DNA of 64,000 nucleotides from Pyrococcus kukulkanii (GCF_001577775.1 NZ_CP010835.1:434001-498000), one strand, 5' to 3'; shown: positions 1 through 9,875, numbered from the stretch's first letter. Translations and numbers: made by a program. The notes: a model not told the origin generated them from the letters alone.

Positions 1-1239
1 ATCCTCAAAGATTATCTTAGCTCCATCCGTTGTATCCACTGTATAACCTTTTCCCCTCGCCATCTCAGCAACCTTATTGACTATCTCATATCTATCCCCT
101 TCAACGTGCCTCTTGGTCTTTATCTGGTAATACTTGGGGAGCTCATCTATGAGCTCGCTGAACTTCTTTCCGCTCTTTGCGAATATCTCGACTATCTTAG
201 CTACCGTCATTGCACCGTCCCTTCCTAGGACGTGGTCAGGGAATATCACTCCTCCGTTCTCCTCCCCGCCTATCGTTCCGTTGTTCTCTAGGAGTGCTCT
301 AGCAACTACCAGATCACCAACCTTCGTCCTCATTACCCTGGCATTGTTCCTCTTAGCTATGTCATCCAAGAGGTTTGACGTTGCAACCGTTGTAACCAAC
401 AACCCACCACCGTTCTCCCTGAGCACTGCATCAGCTACGAGGGCGAAAGTCTTGTCACCCTGAATGAACCTGCCATTCTCATCTATGAACACCGCCCTAT
501 CGGCGTCACCATCCTGGGCCACTCCAAAGTCCGCTCCTAAGGCTTTAACTATCTCCATGAAGTCCTTCAGGTTCTCCTCATTTGGCTCTGGATTTCTCGC
601 GGGGAAGTGGCCGTCGGGATGGGCGTTAACTGAAACCACCTTACAGCCCAGCTCCCTCAGGAGGTACGGTAAAGTTAGGGAGCCAGCGCCGTTTGAAGTG
701 TCAACAACTACGAAGGGCCTCCTCTTCTTTATCGCCTCAACGTCAACCTTGCTCTTTATCGCCTCAATGTAGTCCTTGATTATGTCCTCCCTCCTTACCT
801 CACCTATCTCCCACCACTTTGCCCTATCGAATTCTTCCTTAAAGAAGAGCTCCTCAACTACTGCCTCTCTCTCCTTCTTTAGGCCCATCCCATTCGGCTC
901 AAGGAGCTTTATGCCATTGTACTCAGGGGGATTGTGGGAGGCAGTAATTACCGCCCCTCCATCGGCGTTGAAGTGCTTGGTCGCCCACTGAACCGCTGGG
1001 GTTGGCGCGATTCCAACGTCTATAACATCGCAACCAACGCTTAGGAGACCGCTTATCAACGCATTCTTGAGCATCTCTCCGCTTACCCTCGTGTCCCTGC
1101 CAACGACAACTAATGGTTTTTTCCTGCCCTCCCTCTTCAGCATCGTCCCAAAGGCCATCCCTATCTTCAGGGCGAACTCTGGGGTTATCTTCTCGTTGGC
1201 GATGCCCCTAACTCCGAACGTTCCAAAGAGCTTCCCCAT
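1..1239 (-). CDS. manB: Phosphomannomutase/phosphoglucomutase family protein (C-terminus beyond the window)
   Basis: An alpha-D-phosphohexomutase, probably interconverting mannose-6-P and mannose-1-P to feed GDP-mannose for mannosylglycerate. I translated it from the minus strand; no stop is reached before the left edge. It starts MGKLFGTFGVRG at 1239 behind a GGAGGTGA site. The phosphoserine loop [11 protein letters not shown] puts the catalytic Ser near residue 101, and a DGDADR metal loop lies near residue 245. It is last in the leftward run mpgS-mpgP-manC-manB, about 40 bp after manC, which supports the mannose role. A phosphoglucosamine mutase role is possible, but a second family member in the window (10694-12049) fits that better. 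Confidence 0.88.
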   Translation of the reverse strand, partial: MGKLFGTFGVRGIANEKITPEFALKIGMAFGTMLKREGRKKPLVVVGRDTRVSGEMLKNALISGLLSVGCDVIDVGIAPTPAVQWATKHFNADGGAVITASHNPPEYNGIKLLEPNGMGLKKEREAVVEELFFKEEFDRAKWWEIGEVRREDIIKDYIEAIKSKVDVEAIKKRRPFVVVDTSNGAGSLTLPYLLRELGCKVVSVNAHPDGHFPARNPEPNEENLKDFMEIVKALGADFGVAQDGDADRAVFIDENGRFIQGDKTFALVADAVLRENGGGLLVTTVATSNLLDDIAKRNNARVMRTKVGDLVVARALLENNGTIGGEENGGVIFPDHVLGRDGAMTVAKIVEIFAKSGKKFSELIDELPKYYQIKTKRHVEGDRYEIVNKVAEMARGKGYTVDTTDGAKIIFED

Positions 1240-1278
1240 TTTATCACCTCCAGTGAATAATAAAGAAAAGTTAAAAGG

Positions 1279-2675
1279 TTATTCCCTCCCGTAATCGTCT
1301 TGTAGCCTGACTATGTCGTCCTCTTCTAAGTACTCTCCGATCTGAGTTTCTATGACCTCCAGAATTACCTTTCCTGGGTTCTCGAGCCTGTGAACTACAC
1401 CTGCAGGGATGAAGGTGCTCTCCCCTGGCCTCAAGATGAACTCCTTGTCCCCGACCCGAACCTTAGCGGTTCCCCTGACAACTACCCAGTGCTCGCTCCT
1501 GTGGTAGTGCATCTGCAGTGATAGCTTCTTCCCTGGGAGAACCGTTATCCTCTTTATCTTGTACCTCTCCCCCTCCTCTAGAACTGTGTAGCTACCCCAG
1601 GGCCTATAGGCAGTTCTATGAACTACCGCCCTCTCGTCCTTCTGCTCTTTAAGCCTCTTGTATACTTCCTTCACCTTCTGGGTCTCTCCCTTCTTTGCAA
1701 CGAGCAGGGCGTCTCCAGTATCTATTATTACTAGGTCTTCAACTCCAACAGTAGCGGTAAGCCTCTCCGTGAGGATTAGATTGTTCCTTGAATCAACGTT
1801 TATGTACTTGGCCTTGAAGCCCCTGACCTTTACCGCGTTCCCGCTTTCATCCTTTTCTAAAGCTTCATAGACCGCATCGAAGCTTCCAAGGTCGTTCCAG
1901 TAGGTGTTCAGTGGAACTACAGCTGCTTTGTCAGTCTTCTCCATTACTCCGTAGTCAACGCTTATCTCTGGGGTGAGCTCATATATTTCCTCTATGTTCT
2001 TTCCATCCTCAAACGCTCTAACAACTTCGGGGGCATGCCTTCTAGCTTCCTCCATGAAAATGGATGTTCTGAACATGAACATTCCGCTGTTCCAGTAGTA
2101 GCCGCTCTCGACGTACCTCTTCGCGGTTTCAAGATCGGGCTTTTCCTTGAATTCATCAACTAAGTACCCCAGGAACTTTCCTTCCACCTCTATCTTCTCC
2201 CCCGGCTTTATGTAACCGTAGCCTGTGTGGGGTTTGGTTGGCTTTATTCCAAAGGTGACGAGGTACTTCTCCGCGAGCTTTTCTGCCTTCTTGAAGGCTT
2301 CGATGTAGTTGTCATTAACTTCAATCGCGTGATCGCTTGGAAGGACGGCAACTATAGAGTCGCCATAGTTTTCATCTATGACTTTAAGGCCCCAATATAT
2401 CGCGGGTAGCGTGTTCTTTCCAACTGGCTCAAGGAGAACGTTTTCCTCAGGAACCTTAACGCCTAGTTCATCGAGGTCATCGAAAACCCTGAACCTGTAC
2501 TCCCTATTTGTCACTATGAATATCTCTTTCGGCTTTGAGAATAGTAAAGCCCTCTCCATGGTTTTTGGAATAGGGACTTCTCGTTGAAGAACTTTATGAA
2601 CTGCTTGGGCATCATCTCTCTGCTTAAGGGCCAGAGCCTCGTTCCTTTACCCCCAGCTAATATCAGGGTTTTCAT
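1279..2675 (-). pseudogene. manC: Mannose-1-P guanylyltransferase / mannose-6-P isomerase, frameshifted near its start
   Basis: A bifunctional type II PMI-GMP: an N-terminal nucleotidyltransferase making GDP-mannose and a C-terminal cupin isomerase (SLQMHYHRSEHW region). The true start is the ATG at 2675-2673, overlapping the mpgP stop as ATGA. From it the frame reads [17 protein letters not shown], the nucleotidyltransferase signature, for about 37 codons. The rest continues in another frame from the in-line MERALLF (2559). The break is at an A5 run (T5 on + at 2562-2566); one extra A restores LFQKTMERALLF. Restored length is about 464 aa, normal for the family. This could be a real single-base loss or a homopolymer sequencing error; without the N-terminus the GTP-binding loop is lost. 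Confidence 0.85.
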
Positions 2676-3403
2676 TCTATCACCTCCAAAACTTCCTCTA
2701 TCGAGGAGACATTTTTTGCCTTTTCATGCCTCAAATTCCCTATGAGAAAGGCCTCATCAACGACATCGAACATGGGGAAGTCATTGTAACCGTCACCAAC
2801 GGCATAGCTCTTAACCTGATCGAGCCTCCTATATAAGTCTAGAAGAATTCTCGCGGCTTTTCCCTTGTCCGAGTGCCCGTGAACGGCATAAAACCTGCTT
2901 CCCATCGTAACGTTAAACCCTCTCCCCTTGAGAATGTCCTGCCAGCCGTCCCTGCTCCAAGTGAATATCGTTTCGCTGTACTCCCTCTCCATCGCTAAGG
3001 GAACTAGATCAAGGGGCATCTTCGTGAACTCTGCAATTTCTTCCTTTGTAGAGTTTGCATAATATTTGAGGCCGTAGGACGTCTCTAGGGCCTTTAGCTC
3101 CTTCCTTATTTCCTCAACCCCAACTCCGAGCTCAACAACTATGTATTCCCTGGTCTCCCTGCCCTGGATTGAAAATGGGAAGTAGCCCTTTGGAATGTAA
3201 ATTGCACTCCCATTTTCCACTATGAAGGGTGTTCCCACCTTAAGGTGCTCCCTATAGTACTCTTGCTCTGCCCTCGTCTTTGATGAGTTGAAGATTATTT
3301 CATAGCCCCTCCTCTTGAGCTCCTTTATTACTGGTTTGGCCGGCTCAGGATCGTACTCTGGGAGTAGGGTTTTATCCAAGTCAAAGAATATAACCCTGAT
3401 CAT
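2672..3403 (-). CDS. mpgP: Mannosyl-3-phosphoglycerate phosphatase
   Basis: A HAD-superfamily phosphatase that dephosphorylates mannosyl-3-phosphoglycerate to mannosylglycerate, the compatible solute used by Pyrococcus against heat and salt stress. It has 243 aa, the usual length. The catalytic DLD motif (FFDLDKT, Asp8 and Asp10) opens the protein, and [10 protein letters not shown] near residue 205 is the C-terminal metal-binding motif of the Cof-like subclass. The start overlaps the mpgS stop as ATGA and the stop overlaps the manC start as ATGA, so translation is probably coupled along the operon. Cytoplasmic. Confidence 0.95.
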   Translation of the reverse strand: MIRVIFFDLDKTLLPEYDPEPAKPVIKELKRRGYEIIFNSSKTRAEQEYYREHLKVGTPFIVENGSAIYIPKGYFPFSIQGRETREYIVVELGVGVEEIRKELKALETSYGLKYYANSTKEEIAEFTKMPLDLVPLAMEREYSETIFTWSRDGWQDILKGRGFNVTMGSRFYAVHGHSDKGKAARILLDLYRRLDQVKSYAVGDGYNDFPMFDVVDEAFLIGNLRHEKAKNVSSIEEVLEVIE

Positions 3404-4584
3404 ATCTCAAACCTCAGCAGGGTTTCTGCGTTGTCTTCAGCTATCTCAAACCACTCCTTTATCGGAATATCCTTAATTGGCCTCATGATTATGGGCTTTG
3501 GAGGCTCTTCGCCCCTCTTAATTATGCCGTGCTCCACCAAGTCCGCGAGGATTCTCTTCTTTAAAGTATTTGAAGCCAGCTTTGAGTGGTAGATTGTTGC
3601 CAAGCTTAGCAGGATCATCTCCTTGACGTGCTCCTGGCCCTTATCCTCATGGAAGTGGGGGTTCAACGTTTCAATTTGGAATATCTCTATTCCTTGATCG
3701 AAGACGTCCTTGAACTCCTCGACATCTTCCCATTTCCCGAATCTCTCTAGGAGGTAGACTATTTCGTAGGGTTCTATTGAATAGCCCGTAGAGAAGGGCA
3801 TTATCTCAGCTAACTTCATAGTCATCGCATGCTCTCCCGCGTTCCCTGTTACCATTATCGTCGTTTCAAATGCTGTCTGCTCGCTTATGAGCATGTTTAA
3901 GTAGTGGTTTGTGATTTCGCTGACCCTTCCCCACTTCTTGAAGTACAGAGTTCCCTTTGTGACTTTAGGCTTGTGTCTCCAGTGAAGCCTTACCATTGTG
4001 TAATCGCTCTCACTCATGAGGAATCCCGCTGCATAATCTTTCACGTACTCGTTTACAGAGCCTGGGATGTAGTTGTCTGCATCAACAAATCCAACGTACT
4101 CGGCTCCAATCACCTTGGCGAGGAGTATTCCAATCAACATGCCTTCTCCCTTTCCATTTCTTATGTTTCCATTGTTGTCAAGAATATCTGTGTAGCCAAC
4201 TTCCTTGAATGCCTTGGCGAGCCCAGGATCCTTCTGATGAACCATTATAACTTTAGAGTGAGTTAAGTTGTAGAAGTGCCTCACCAAGTCAACTTCCATC
4301 TTGTACCTGTTAGGCCCTTCCCTCTTGCTGTTTGAGACTATTATTATTGGACACTTGTGTGGGATTGCCTTAAGAACGCCATCTACCAAGTGAAGCTTCT
4401 CGTTCTTCATTGGTACTATCACTGCCATTTTTCCTAGGGTCTCGTAAATCTTATCTCGCGGGAGGTTAGTTATCGTGTAAATGGGAACTTCCTCAGTTTC
4501 GGTATCCATCTTTATAACTTTTTGTAGCTCATAAATTGTTACAGCACCGAAAATCTCCTTGTAAACCGGAGCCTCCAGAAGCAT
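3400..4584 (-). CDS. mpgS: Mannosyl-3-phosphoglycerate synthase
   Basis: A GT-A glycosyltransferase (family GT55) that joins GDP-mannose and 3-phosphoglycerate, the first committed step of mannosylglycerate synthesis. The start is the ATG at 4584 ([10 protein letters not shown]) just after a GGTGG site; a TTG 12 nt upstream would also be open but sits in the ribosome site. The resulting 394 aa is the family length. Visible landmarks are [10 protein letters not shown] near residue 60 (nucleotide-sugar binding) and [10 protein letters not shown] near residue 165 (DxD metal motif). It is the first gene of the mpgS-mpgP-manC-manB operon. Confidence 0.95.
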   Translation of the reverse strand: MLLEAPVYKEIFGAVTIYELQKVIKMDTETEEVPIYTITNLPRDKIYETLGKMAVIVPMKNEKLHLVDGVLKAIPHKCPIIIVSNSKREGPNRYKMEVDLVRHFYNLTHSKVIMVHQKDPGLAKAFKEVGYTDILDNNGNIRNGKGEGMLIGILLAKVIGAEYVGFVDADNYIPGSVNEYVKDYAAGFLMSESDYTMVRLHWRHKPKVTKGTLYFKKWGRVSEITNHYLNMLISEQTAFETTIMVTGNAGEHAMTMKLAEIMPFSTGYSIEPYEIVYLLERFGKWEDVEEFKDVFDQGIEIFQIETLNPHFHEDKGQEHVKEMILLSLATIYHSKLASNTLKKRILADLVEHGIIKRGEEPPKPIIMRPIKDIPIKEWFEIAEDNAETLLRFEI

Positions 4585-4611
4585 TTGACCACCCAAAAAT
4601 ATTTCGTGTGA

Positions 4612-4624
4612 TAGTATATAAAGG
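4612..4624. promoter_or_regulatory. TATA element in the mpgS / MoaD-like divergent promoter
   Basis: The 70-bp gap between the divergent mpgS and MoaD-like genes contains the near-symmetric AT run agtatataaa. It is about 30 bp upstream of mpgS on the minus strand and about 35 bp upstream of the MoaD-like ATG on the plus strand, so it could serve either or both. Assigned by position and composition only. Confidence 0.5.
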
Positions 4625-4655
4625 ACTTGCTTACAATATTGGAGGGGGTTGAAGA

Positions 4656-4910
4656 ATGCCCAAGGTCACGGTCAAGGTCTTTGCCACCCTCATAGAAATT
4701 ATAGGAAGAAGGGTGTTTGAGGAAGAAGCTTCAACCGTAAAGGAACTTCTTGAGAAGATCTACGCTAAGTACCCGAAGGTTAGGGAGGAGCTCGAGGAAG
4801 GGTACATTATCTTGGTAAACGGCCATAACATCGAGCACCTCCAAGGCCTAGAAACGCCTTTAAAGGAGGGAGATATAGTAAGCATATTCCCACCGGCTGG
4901 AGGGGGTTAA
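4656..4910 (+). CDS. MoaD/ThiS-family small sulfur carrier (ubiquitin-like)
   Basis: An 84-aa beta-grasp protein ending in PPAGGG, so it has the C-terminal Gly-Gly needed for adenylation and thiocarboxylation. Such proteins donate sulfur to molybdopterin/tungstopterin, or act as archaeal SAMP modifiers. The start follows a GGAGGGGG site. It ends 1 nt before a radical SAM gene assigned to tungsten cofactor maturation, so a role in pterin-cofactor synthesis is more likely than thiamine synthesis or protein tagging. Cytoplasmic. Confidence 0.85.
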   Translation: MPKVTVKVFATLIEIIGRRVFEEEASTVKELLEKIYAKYPKVREELEEGYIILVNGHNIEHLQGLETPLKEGDIVSIFPPAGGG

Positions 4911-4911
4911 A

Positions 4912-6033
4912 ATGAAGTTTCATCTTTGGGGGGCTGAAGTTTCGATAGAGCCAAAGCCCGATCTCAAGTACTTATACCTCGAGATAACGAACCATTGCAA
5001 CCTTAAGTGTGAGATGTGCTTCAAGCAATACTGGGAGGATGAAGAAGGGGACATGGACTGGAACCTCTTCTTGAAGATTCTTGACGATGCTGAGGAGTTC
5101 CCTGAGCTAAAGATGATTTACTTTGGAGGAATTGGAGAGCCAGCAGTCCATCCAAGGTTTATGGACATGGTTAGGGAGGTAAAGAGAAGGGGATTTGCCC
5201 TCGGAATGAGTTCAAATGGGGTTCTCCTGACTGAAAGTATCCTTGAGGAGTTTGTAAAGCTCGGCGTTGATATGGTGTACTTCTCCATGGATGCCATACC
5301 AACGGCATCCGATATAATAAAGCTTGGACACGTTACGTCAAAGGTAGTAGAAGACAGGATAAAGACCCTCGTTAAATTAAAAGAGGAGTATAAGGTAGAG
5401 AAACCCATTATTGGCGTTGAGGTAGTCGCAACAAAGGAGAATTATCAGCAACTGCCAGAGATGGCCCTCTACCTCAGGGAGCTTGGCGTTGATTCTATGC
5501 TGGTCTCAAACTTAGTTCCAATGACAAAGGAGCAGGCAAAGTTGATAGTTTACGATGGCAGCGTTGACATGGATCCCATAGTCAAGGAGCTCCAGAGAAT
5601 AGCGAGTGGAGGACCTTTCATGAAGATAGCTGAGTTCAAGCTGAGAACTGAGAGGTACTGCGAGTTCGTTGAGAACAACGTTGCGGTAGTTAGATGGGAT
5701 GGGGAAGTTTTCCCCTGTTACCGATTCCTTCACACTTATCCCGAGGTCATATTCGGAAGAGAGAAAAAAGTTGTAGCTCACTCCTTTGGGAATGTTAAAG
5801 AGAAAAGTCTGAGAGATATATGGATGAGTAGGGACTTTGTATGGTTCAGATTTATAGTTAGAGCTTCAGCCTATCCGTCCTGCATAGACTGTCCGCTAAA
5901 TGATTCGTGCTCATTCGTCTTAGATACAAGGCAGGATTGCTGGAGTAACTCACCAAGCTGTGGTGACTGTCTATGGGGGAGAGGGATAATTCTCTGCCCG
6001 ATTCCAACGGAGTACATGGGGAAGTTCTTATAG
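4912..6033 (+). CDS. Radical SAM protein, tungsten-cofactor oxidoreductase maturase type
   Basis: A 373-aa MoaA-like radical SAM enzyme. The SAM [4Fe-4S] motif CNLKCEMC (CxxxCxxC) is near residues 29-36, followed by GGIGEP. The C-terminal third is cysteine-rich (CEFVE..., FPCYRF, CIDCPLNDSC, SCGDCLW), typical of SPASM/auxiliary cluster domains. The closest family I recognise is the tungsten cofactor oxidoreductase radical SAM maturase group. It sits directly behind the MoaD-like gene. No aldehyde ferredoxin oxidoreductase structural gene is in view, so the partner enzyme is unknown. Confidence 0.82.
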   Translation: MKFHLWGAEVSIEPKPDLKYLYLEITNHCNLKCEMCFKQYWEDEEGDMDWNLFLKILDDAEEFPELKMIYFGGIGEPAVHPRFMDMVREVKRRGFALGMSSNGVLLTESILEEFVKLGVDMVYFSMDAIPTASDIIKLGHVTSKVVEDRIKTLVKLKEEYKVEKPIIGVEVVATKENYQQLPEMALYLRELGVDSMLVSNLVPMTKEQAKLIVYDGSVDMDPIVKELQRIASGGPFMKIAEFKLRTERYCEFVENNVAVVRWDGEVFPCYRFLHTYPEVIFGREKKVVAHSFGNVKEKSLRDIWMSRDFVWFRFIVRASAYPSCIDCPLNDSCSFVLDTRQDCWSNSPSCGDCLWGRGIILCPIPTEYMGKFL

Positions 6034-6329
6034 TTCTGCCAAGGGAAGAGTGGAAAAGGCTGAGGAAGCTCGATGTAGAGATGATTATCAGGGAGAACAT
6101 TGAAAAAGTAGAGGAAACATTGATGGCCGAATACGAGGAGTTCCTGTTGAAGAAGAAGGCAAAGCTGGAGAAGAAGTTAGAGGAACTAGAAAAAGACTTG
6201 GAGAGATTAAGGAGATTCTACGAGAAAGCGTTGCAGGAGAAGGAACTAATGATGAGGGAGAGGGATAGGCTTAGGAAGGAGAACAAGGAGCTAATAGAAA
6301 AATTGAAGCTAAAGAGATCTCGCGGATAG
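5973..6329 (+). CDS. Small coiled-coil protein of unknown function
   Basis: A 118-aa protein whose start lies inside the 3' end of the radical SAM gene (61-bp overlap). From residue about 35 on it is an almost continuous heptad-like, Lys/Glu/Leu-rich coiled coil. I do not recognise a family. The overlap suggests coupling to the radical SAM gene. The only plausible start is the ATG at 5973, because no other in-frame start precedes the conserved-looking VLIVLPREEW segment. It converges with dacZ, overlapping its end by about 20 bp. Confidence 0.6.
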   Translation: MGERDNSLPDSNGVHGEVLIVLPREEWKRLRKLDVEMIIRENIEKVEETLMAEYEEFLLKKKAKLEKKLEELEKDLERLRRFYEKALQEKELMMRERDRLRKENKELIEKLKLKRSRG

Positions 6330-7124
6330 TCTTGGATTGTACTCAAGAACTATCTGTCCATCCTTAAACACCCTAACGGTGCCACTCTCAGAAAGCGTTA
6401 TCGCTATAGCCTTGGTAACTTTCGTAATAGCTGCGGAGGCCAAATGCCTACTTCCTAGTCCCTGGGGGAGTGTTACTTCGAGACTCTTGGGATCCACATC
6501 CAAGTACCTGCCCGCAGCCAATATTCTACCCTTTGAGGTTATTATGAAAGCGCCATCAAGGAAGGAAAATTCCTTTATTATGGGCTTGACTTTTGGATCT
6601 AGGATGTTTAGATTGTGACCCTTGAAGGGGTTTGGAACTATTTGATGTGAGTGTTTCATAACTTCCTTCGTATCTCCTATAACGAAGATGGTACCAACGG
6701 GCTTTCCCTCCCTTCCCTCTATGCTGAGTTCAATCGCTATCTCTAGGGCCCTCTGCACGATCCCTTCATATCTGTCAAAAAGTTCATTACTAACTATGCT
6801 CCTTTCCTCAACCCTCTTAATGCCAAGTGAATCTTCAGTTACGTACACGAATAACTCCCCCTTCTTTATGATCCCCTGTCCCTTTAAGAATGCCGCAACA
6901 AGGTTTAGGAGATTGTTTAACCCTATAGAAAGGGGCAAGGGGAGTTTCTTCACATCCTCACTTTCTATATCAAATTCCCTTCCAACAATTATTACTGGCC
7001 CCCTGAACACAACGCTAACATCCTCAACGGGAGGGTAAACTAAGACAACCGCCTTAGCATTTATTTCCTCAGCAATCTCCTCTGCCTTTCTCAGAAGGAC
7101 ACTATAGGTTTCCACCTTTTGCAC
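6309..7124 (-). CDS. dacZ: Diadenylate cyclase (DacZ-like, DisA_N domain)
   Basis: Synthesises c-di-AMP from two ATP. The 271-aa protein has an N-terminal archaeal domain (residues 1-125) and a C-terminal DisA_N catalytic domain with the diagnostic DGA (FLDGAFII, near residue 190) and RHxxA (SRHLASAAI, near residue 230) motifs. This two-part architecture is typical of euryarchaeal DacZ. It is transcribed leftward and convergent with the coiled-coil gene. c-di-AMP is a second messenger linked to osmotic control, of some interest near the compatible-solute operon, although no direct link is visible. Confidence 0.9.
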   Translation of the reverse strand: MQKVETYSVLLRKAEEIAEEINAKAVVLVYPPVEDVSVVFRGPVIIVGREFDIESEDVKKLPLPLSIGLNNLLNLVAAFLKGQGIIKKGELFVYVTEDSLGIKRVEERSIVSNELFDRYEGIVQRALEIAIELSIEGREGKPVGTIFVIGDTKEVMKHSHQIVPNPFKGHNLNILDPKVKPIIKEFSFLDGAFIITSKGRILAAGRYLDVDPKSLEVTLPQGLGSRHLASAAITKVTKAIAITLSESGTVRVFKDGQIVLEYNPRLSARSL

Positions 7125-7190
7125 CAGTGAACATTCCTCAGTGCAGCTTTATAAGGGTTTACTAAATTTAAACCTCCTATGGTGGAGAGA

Positions 7191-7745
7191 ATGAAAGTAA
7201 TAGTTGCAATAACTGGAGCAAGTGGGGCAATTTATGGGATAGAATTATATAGGACATTAAAATCGATGGGCCACGAAGTTATTCTCTTAGCTTCAGAAAC
7301 CGGGATCAAAGTTGCTAAGTTTGAAACTGGTATCGACGTAAGCCCCGATTATAAGGAGGATGACTTATTTGCACCAATCGCTTCCGGTTCAAATAAATTT
7401 GATGCAATGGTAATAGCACCATGCTCAATGAAAACTCTCTCCGCCATAGCTAATGGATATTCTGACAACCTAATCACGAGGGTTGCTGATGTTGCCCTTA
7501 AGGAGAGACGAAAGCTTATTCTCCTTATAAGGGAGACCCCCCTAAGTTTGGTGCATATCCAAAATATGTTGAAGGTTACCCAAGCTGGAGCTATAGTCAT
7601 GCCAGCATCTCCAGCATTTTACACTAAACCTCGAACACTAGACGACATAGTAAGGTTTATAATTGGGAAAATCCTCGACATATTGGGGATTGACCATAAT
7701 CTTTATCCAAGGTGGGGGGTTGAAAATGTCAAACATTCAGCTTGA
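7191..7745 (+). CDS. ubiX: UbiX family flavin prenyltransferase
   Basis: Prenylates FMN with dimethylallyl phosphate to make the prFMN cofactor of UbiD-type decarboxylases. The N-terminal [16 protein letters not shown] is the flavin-binding signature, and [19 protein letters not shown] (near residue 80) and [11 protein letters not shown] (C-terminal) are family blocks. I place the start at the ATG at 7191, 5 nt after a GGTGGAG site; the ATG at 7179 lies on that site. About 184 aa, normal. No ubiD is in the window. The 3' end overlaps the Lrp gene by about 20 nt. Confidence 0.92.
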   Translation: MKVIVAITGASGAIYGIELYRTLKSMGHEVILLASETGIKVAKFETGIDVSPDYKEDDLFAPIASGSNKFDAMVIAPCSMKTLSAIANGYSDNLITRVADVALKERRKLILLIRETPLSLVHIQNMLKVTQAGAIVMPASPAFYTKPRTLDDIVRFIIGKILDILGIDHNLYPRWGVENVKHSA

Positions 7746-8214
7746 TGACTTAGATAGGGCAATATTAAGGTTGCTAAAGTCTGATGCTCGGCTCACAATT
7801 GCGGAAATTAGTAATAAAATTGGAAAACCTGAATCAACTGTTCACTTCAGGATCAAGAAATTGCAAGAAAAGGGAATAATTGACAAATATACAATAATTT
7901 TGGGAGAGCCTTTAAAGCCCAAACACTTAGCGTTTATAATCCTTGAAGTTGGGAGACCAATAATTGAGGATTTCTTAGAGAGGTACGTTGAATATATAAC
8001 GAAGACATTGTCTGCCCTACCGGGGGTTCTCTTTGTAGCAAAAAGCGGGCCTGACAAGATAATAGCCCTTGTTGGTAAGAACGATAAGGAGGAACTCCTG
8101 AAGTTTATTGAGGACAACATAAAGAGCATTCCTACCCTTAAGAACGTTGTAGTCCTTCCAGTCTCGGAAATTAGGAAGGGAGAGGACATAGCCGGCTTCC
8201 TAGCGGAGGTCTAA
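7726..8214 (+). CDS. Lrp/AsnC family transcription regulator
   Basis: A 162-aa feast/famine regulator: an N-terminal winged HTH ([18 protein letters not shown]..., residues 5-60) and a C-terminal RAM/ligand-binding domain. The start is the ATG at 7726 behind GGTGGGGGG, inside the end of ubiX. The ligand is unknown. Because it is co-transcribed with ubiX and lies 2 nt before the CYTH gene it may control this small cluster. Confidence 0.9.
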   Translation: MSNIQLDDLDRAILRLLKSDARLTIAEISNKIGKPESTVHFRIKKLQEKGIIDKYTIILGEPLKPKHLAFIILEVGRPIIEDFLERYVEYITKTLSALPGVLFVAKSGPDKIIALVGKNDKEELLKFIEDNIKSIPTLKNVVVLPVSEIRKGEDIAGFLAEV

Positions 8215-8216
8215 GA

Positions 8217-8714
8217 ATGGAGATAGAGGTCAAATTCAGGGTAAACTTCGATGAAATTAAGAAGAAAATTGAGGCCCTTGGCGCACATTTTTCCCATTTT
8301 GAAGAGCAGGAAGACGTGTATTTTAAAGTCCCCAGGCCAAAGCTCCTGCGGGTTAGGGCCATTCACAACCTCAACGAGTACTATATAACATATAAAGAAA
8401 TTAGGGATAAGAGGAACGAGGAGTTCTATGAAATTGAATTCAAGATAGAAAATTTCCAAAAAGCTGTAGAAATGTTCAGGGGGCTTGGGTACGAAGTTGA
8501 AGCGGTGATAAAGAAGAAGAGGTGGGTTTACAAGCTGAACGACGTTACCTTCGAGCTGAATAGAGTTGAGAAAGCCGGAGACTTCTTGGATATAGAAGTG
8601 ATTGCCGAGGATCCCGAAGAGGCAAAGAGAAAGATATGGGAAGTAGCCAAAAAACTTGGATTAAAGGAGGAAGACGTAGAGCCGAGGCTGTACATAGAGC
8701 TTATCAACGAGTAA
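8217..8714 (+). CDS. CYTH domain protein (class IV adenylate cyclase / thiamine triphosphatase superfamily)
   Basis: A 165-aa protein beginning MEIEVKFRV, which contains the ExExK hallmark of the CYTH triphosphate tunnel fold; later strands show RVRAI, YEIEFKI and FLDIEVIAED. Archaeal members are often annotated CyaB adenylate cyclases, but triphosphatase activity is equally possible; sequence alone does not decide. It follows the Lrp gene by 2 nt and overlaps the 3' end of the convergent tyrS by about 10 nt. Confidence 0.85.
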   Translation: MEIEVKFRVNFDEIKKKIEALGAHFSHFEEQEDVYFKVPRPKLLRVRAIHNLNEYYITYKEIRDKRNEEFYEIEFKIENFQKAVEMFRGLGYEVEAVIKKKRWVYKLNDVTFELNRVEKAGDFLDIEVIAEDPEEAKRKIWEVAKKLGLKEEDVEPRLYIELINE

Positions 8715-9831
8715 TCCTAACCTGCTGCATTAGCTCCAAGGGTTCGGGGTGCTTCTCGAAGTACTTTCTCACAGGTTCAAGCAAGTCTATGAGGTACTCG
8801 GCAACGGCATTCTTTAGGTCAAGGGGGTGTAGCTTGCCCTCGGCGAAGTCCTTCTTGAGCTCTTCAAATGTCGTGTAGGTAACATCCCCTCCAAACTTCG
8901 CGGGCCTGTGTATGGTGAACTCCGTAGGCTCTTCGCGGAAGATTATGTATTCGGCCCAATCAAGAACGGGATTGTACCTGACTTCTCTAGCAGGGCAAAA
9001 TGCTTTCCTGAGCTTCTGCTTGATCTCTTCAGGACTGTCGTGTATGAATACAGCTGAGTATGGCTTGCTCTTGCTCATCTTCATCTGAGCTTTTATCTCC
9101 TTGAACTCCTCTTCACTCTCAATGGGCCACTTTGGCGGTTCCTGCAGTCCGAGGAGTAAGTGGTGGTGAACTGCAACTGGCTTAAGCTTCTCCCCGTTGT
9201 GGATGATTGGGTGGTACCTCAGCTTTTGGGCAACTTCAATTGCGATAACGTGGGCTTTTCTCTGGTCCATTCCGGCGTGAGCTATCGTGACGCCCTGATA
9301 GAATATATCGGCAACCTGCATCATTGGATAAATCAGCTTGGCGAAGTCTATTGCCTCACCCATCTGCCTGCCCATTATCGTAATCGAACGCATGACCCTA
9401 CTCAAGGTGACGTTCTTCGAAATGTCAATTACAGTCTGCCAGTAGTCTCCCTTCTCTAGGATTTCACTTGCTAAAACGAATTCTACTTTCTTTGGGTCTC
9501 CACCCATAACCTCAATGCTTCTCTCCATCCCGACCTTGAAGTATTTCAACGCAACCTCTTGGATCGTCTCAAGGTCACCGCCGAGCTTGTCGTTTATCCA
9601 GCTGTGCCAATCAGCAAGGAATACTCTTGTTTTTATTCCAGCCTTTTGGAAGTCAGCTATTTTAGCCCCAGCCATCAGTCCAGTTCCGAGATGAATGTAA
9701 CCGCTTATCTCAAATCCAATGTAGTGCTGAAGGGGAGCACCAACTTCAAACAGGTACCTTAAATTCTCAACGGTCAAAACCTCTTCGGTGGGCTTCTTCA
9801 GCACTAAGTTTATCCTATCCTCGATGTCCAT
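8704..9831 (-). CDS. tyrS: Tyrosyl-tRNA synthetase
   Basis: A class I aminoacyl-tRNA synthetase of the archaeal/eukaryotic TyrRS type, 375 aa from the ATG at 9831 (MDIEDRINLVL). The HIGH-like motif is IHLGTG and the KMSKS motif is MKMSKSKPYS. The catalytic Tyr-binding region GIAHAGMDQRK is present. A start 18 nt further upstream would add six residues. Cytoplasmic, essential. Confidence 0.95.
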   Translation of the reverse strand: MDIEDRINLVLKKPTEEVLTVENLRYLFEVGAPLQHYIGFEISGYIHLGTGLMAGAKIADFQKAGIKTRVFLADWHSWINDKLGGDLETIQEVALKYFKVGMERSIEVMGGDPKKVEFVLASEILEKGDYWQTVIDISKNVTLSRVMRSITIMGRQMGEAIDFAKLIYPMMQVADIFYQGVTIAHAGMDQRKAHVIAIEVAQKLRYHPIIHNGEKLKPVAVHHHLLLGLQEPPKWPIESEEEFKEIKAQMKMSKSKPYSAVFIHDSPEEIKQKLRKAFCPAREVRYNPVLDWAEYIIFREEPTEFTIHRPAKFGGDVTYTTFEELKKDFAEGKLHPLDLKNAVAEYLIDLLEPVRKYFEKHPEPLELMQQVRITR

Positions 9832-9875
9832 AATCACCACCAGCTTCATAAAGGATTATGGATTTAAGGAATTTT

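Noticed and set aside
134-1294. Series of rightward open frames at the left edge
   Set aside because: All are antisense to the phosphohexomutase gene, which has a continuous frame and family motifs on the minus strand.
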